This document shows positions 39,194 to 39,756 of a DNA stretch of 39,756 nt, piece after piece. Within the stretch, counting starts at the first letter, position 1, and each line of letters begins with the position of its first letter. A program made the translations under genes and the position numbers. The stretch spans positions 1-39,756 of the forward strand of contig JAPOSC010000007.1 of the NCBI GenBank assembly GCA_026709935.1, written 5' to 3'. Source of the stretch: Thiotrichales bacterium (GTDB lineage Bacteria; Pseudomonadota; Gammaproteobacteria; HK1). Below the pieces are notes generated by a model, which saw only the letters and a list, made by a program, of their open reading frames with translations, was not told the origin of the DNA and did no database searches.

Positions 39194-39756
39194 TCTCCCT
39201 GCGTCTTCGGCTTGGGACGGCTCTCGTCCACTAGCCTCTCCGCCTGACCCCAACGCTTCCCCCGGCGGGCGCTGCACAGCCAGACGCCCGCCTCGGCCCG
39301 TGCGCCGGGCCTCCGCTTTCTCCACCGACAGCGGCGTTCCCTTCGCCGCGGTCCGTGACATCCACCCTGCCGTCCGTCGGCTGCGCCGCGGTCTCGCCGC
39401 CGCGCTTCTCACGCTGCCGCCGTGGGCAACCCCCAGACCTGCCGCGGCACAGATCGCCCGCCGACACTCCGCGGGCCTGACGGCCACGCCGGGTAACCGC
39501 CAGGTGCTCCCAGCACTAGCGCGCCCCCAACCCCCAACGACATCACCGCGTCCCCGTCTTCGGTCATCGGACCCGGCTTGCCGGTGCCCCGGAAGGACAT
39601 CCCCGCGCCCGGAGCCTCCACGACACAGTCCACGGGGACCGACCTGACCGACGGCTCGCGTCGCCACTTCTTCATCCGGAGCGTCGCGCTCTCCGCCGGC
39701 GCCTGCGCAAGGGGTCACTCGCCACCTTGACGCAAACCGGACACGCACTCCCCGAG

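Larger units (their letters stand above)
38792..39756. other. 965-base region without a convincing gene
   Basis: Frames on both strands are open but Arg/Pro/Ala-rich and lack ribosome sites. On the plus strand HPAVRRLRRGLAAALLTLPP (about 39362-39420) looks like a positively charged signal sequence, and another frame near 39530-39715 reads DITASPSSVIGPGLPVPRKD and RRHFFIRSVALSAGACARG, so a frameshifted gene for an exported protein may have decayed here. A promoter-like element (39113-39144) and 7-bp repeats (39152-39193) lie upstream of it. The last bases run off the window. Confidence 0.4.

Noticed and set aside
39362..39715. N-terminus of a filamentous haemagglutinin or other large exported protein
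   Set aside because: The signal-like segment is not followed in frame by recognisable domains, and continuing it needs at least one frameshift.

Overview
The window looks like part of a large accessory element (megaplasmid, or integrative and conjugative element) from a high-GC proteobacterium. No rRNA, tRNA or core gene is present, so the host cannot be named from sequence. Toxin-antitoxin pairs, a ParB-family protein, SSB, RadC, a strawberry-notch helicase and many small gene products of unknown function, nearly all on the minus strand, fit a plasmid/ICE backbone. From about 12.6 to 37.7 kb the DNA is extremely GC-rich. From 1 to 11 kb it is visibly less so and carries broken genes and an insertion sequence, so the left part looks like a younger cargo/defence region.

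Left part (1-11.4 kb). A partial secreted-protein gene with a 15-nt poly-C tract near its start is followed by an IS1595-family element and a graveyard of damaged genes: an IS-proximal truncated gene, a NYN-domain pseudogene with an amber codon and a frameshift, and two genes that lost their 3' ends at one shared junction. Next come a Panacea-type antitoxin with its toxin partner, a DUF2971 gene, and, convergent with them, a two-gene operon. That operon encodes a metallo-beta-lactamase-fold protein and a 1166-residue protein that joins an E2-like domain, a ThiF/E1 domain, a JAB/JAMM peptidase and a patatin phospholipase in one chain. It resembles CBASS Cap2, Cap3 and CapV fused together without any visible cyclase, and is the most interesting object in the window. 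A ribbon-helix-helix gene with four 17-bp operator-like palindromes upstream closes this part.

Backbone (12.6-37.7 kb, all minus strand, transcribed from high to low coordinates): PAPS-reductase-like protein, MoxR AAA ATPase, a tandem-repeat small protein, a DUF3150-like protein, a VWA protein of the DUF2201 type whose metal motif is lost, two unknown genes, ParB, a GHKL ATPase, small ORFs, DUF2958, a methyltransferase/strawberry-notch helicase, a HigB/HigA toxin-antitoxin pair split by an inserted cassette, an unknown gene, RadC, SSB, AlkB-like dioxygenase, a Toprim protein and two SLOG-fold proteins. Several neighbours overlap by ATGA. Others are separated by GC-rich spacers with strong hairpins.

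Right end (37.7-39.8 kb): a highly structured intergenic segment that recalls HEARO/omega RNA but has no IscB gene beside it, a small secreted protein, and about 1 kb without a convincing gene, containing a promoter-like element followed by six perfect 7-bp repeats.
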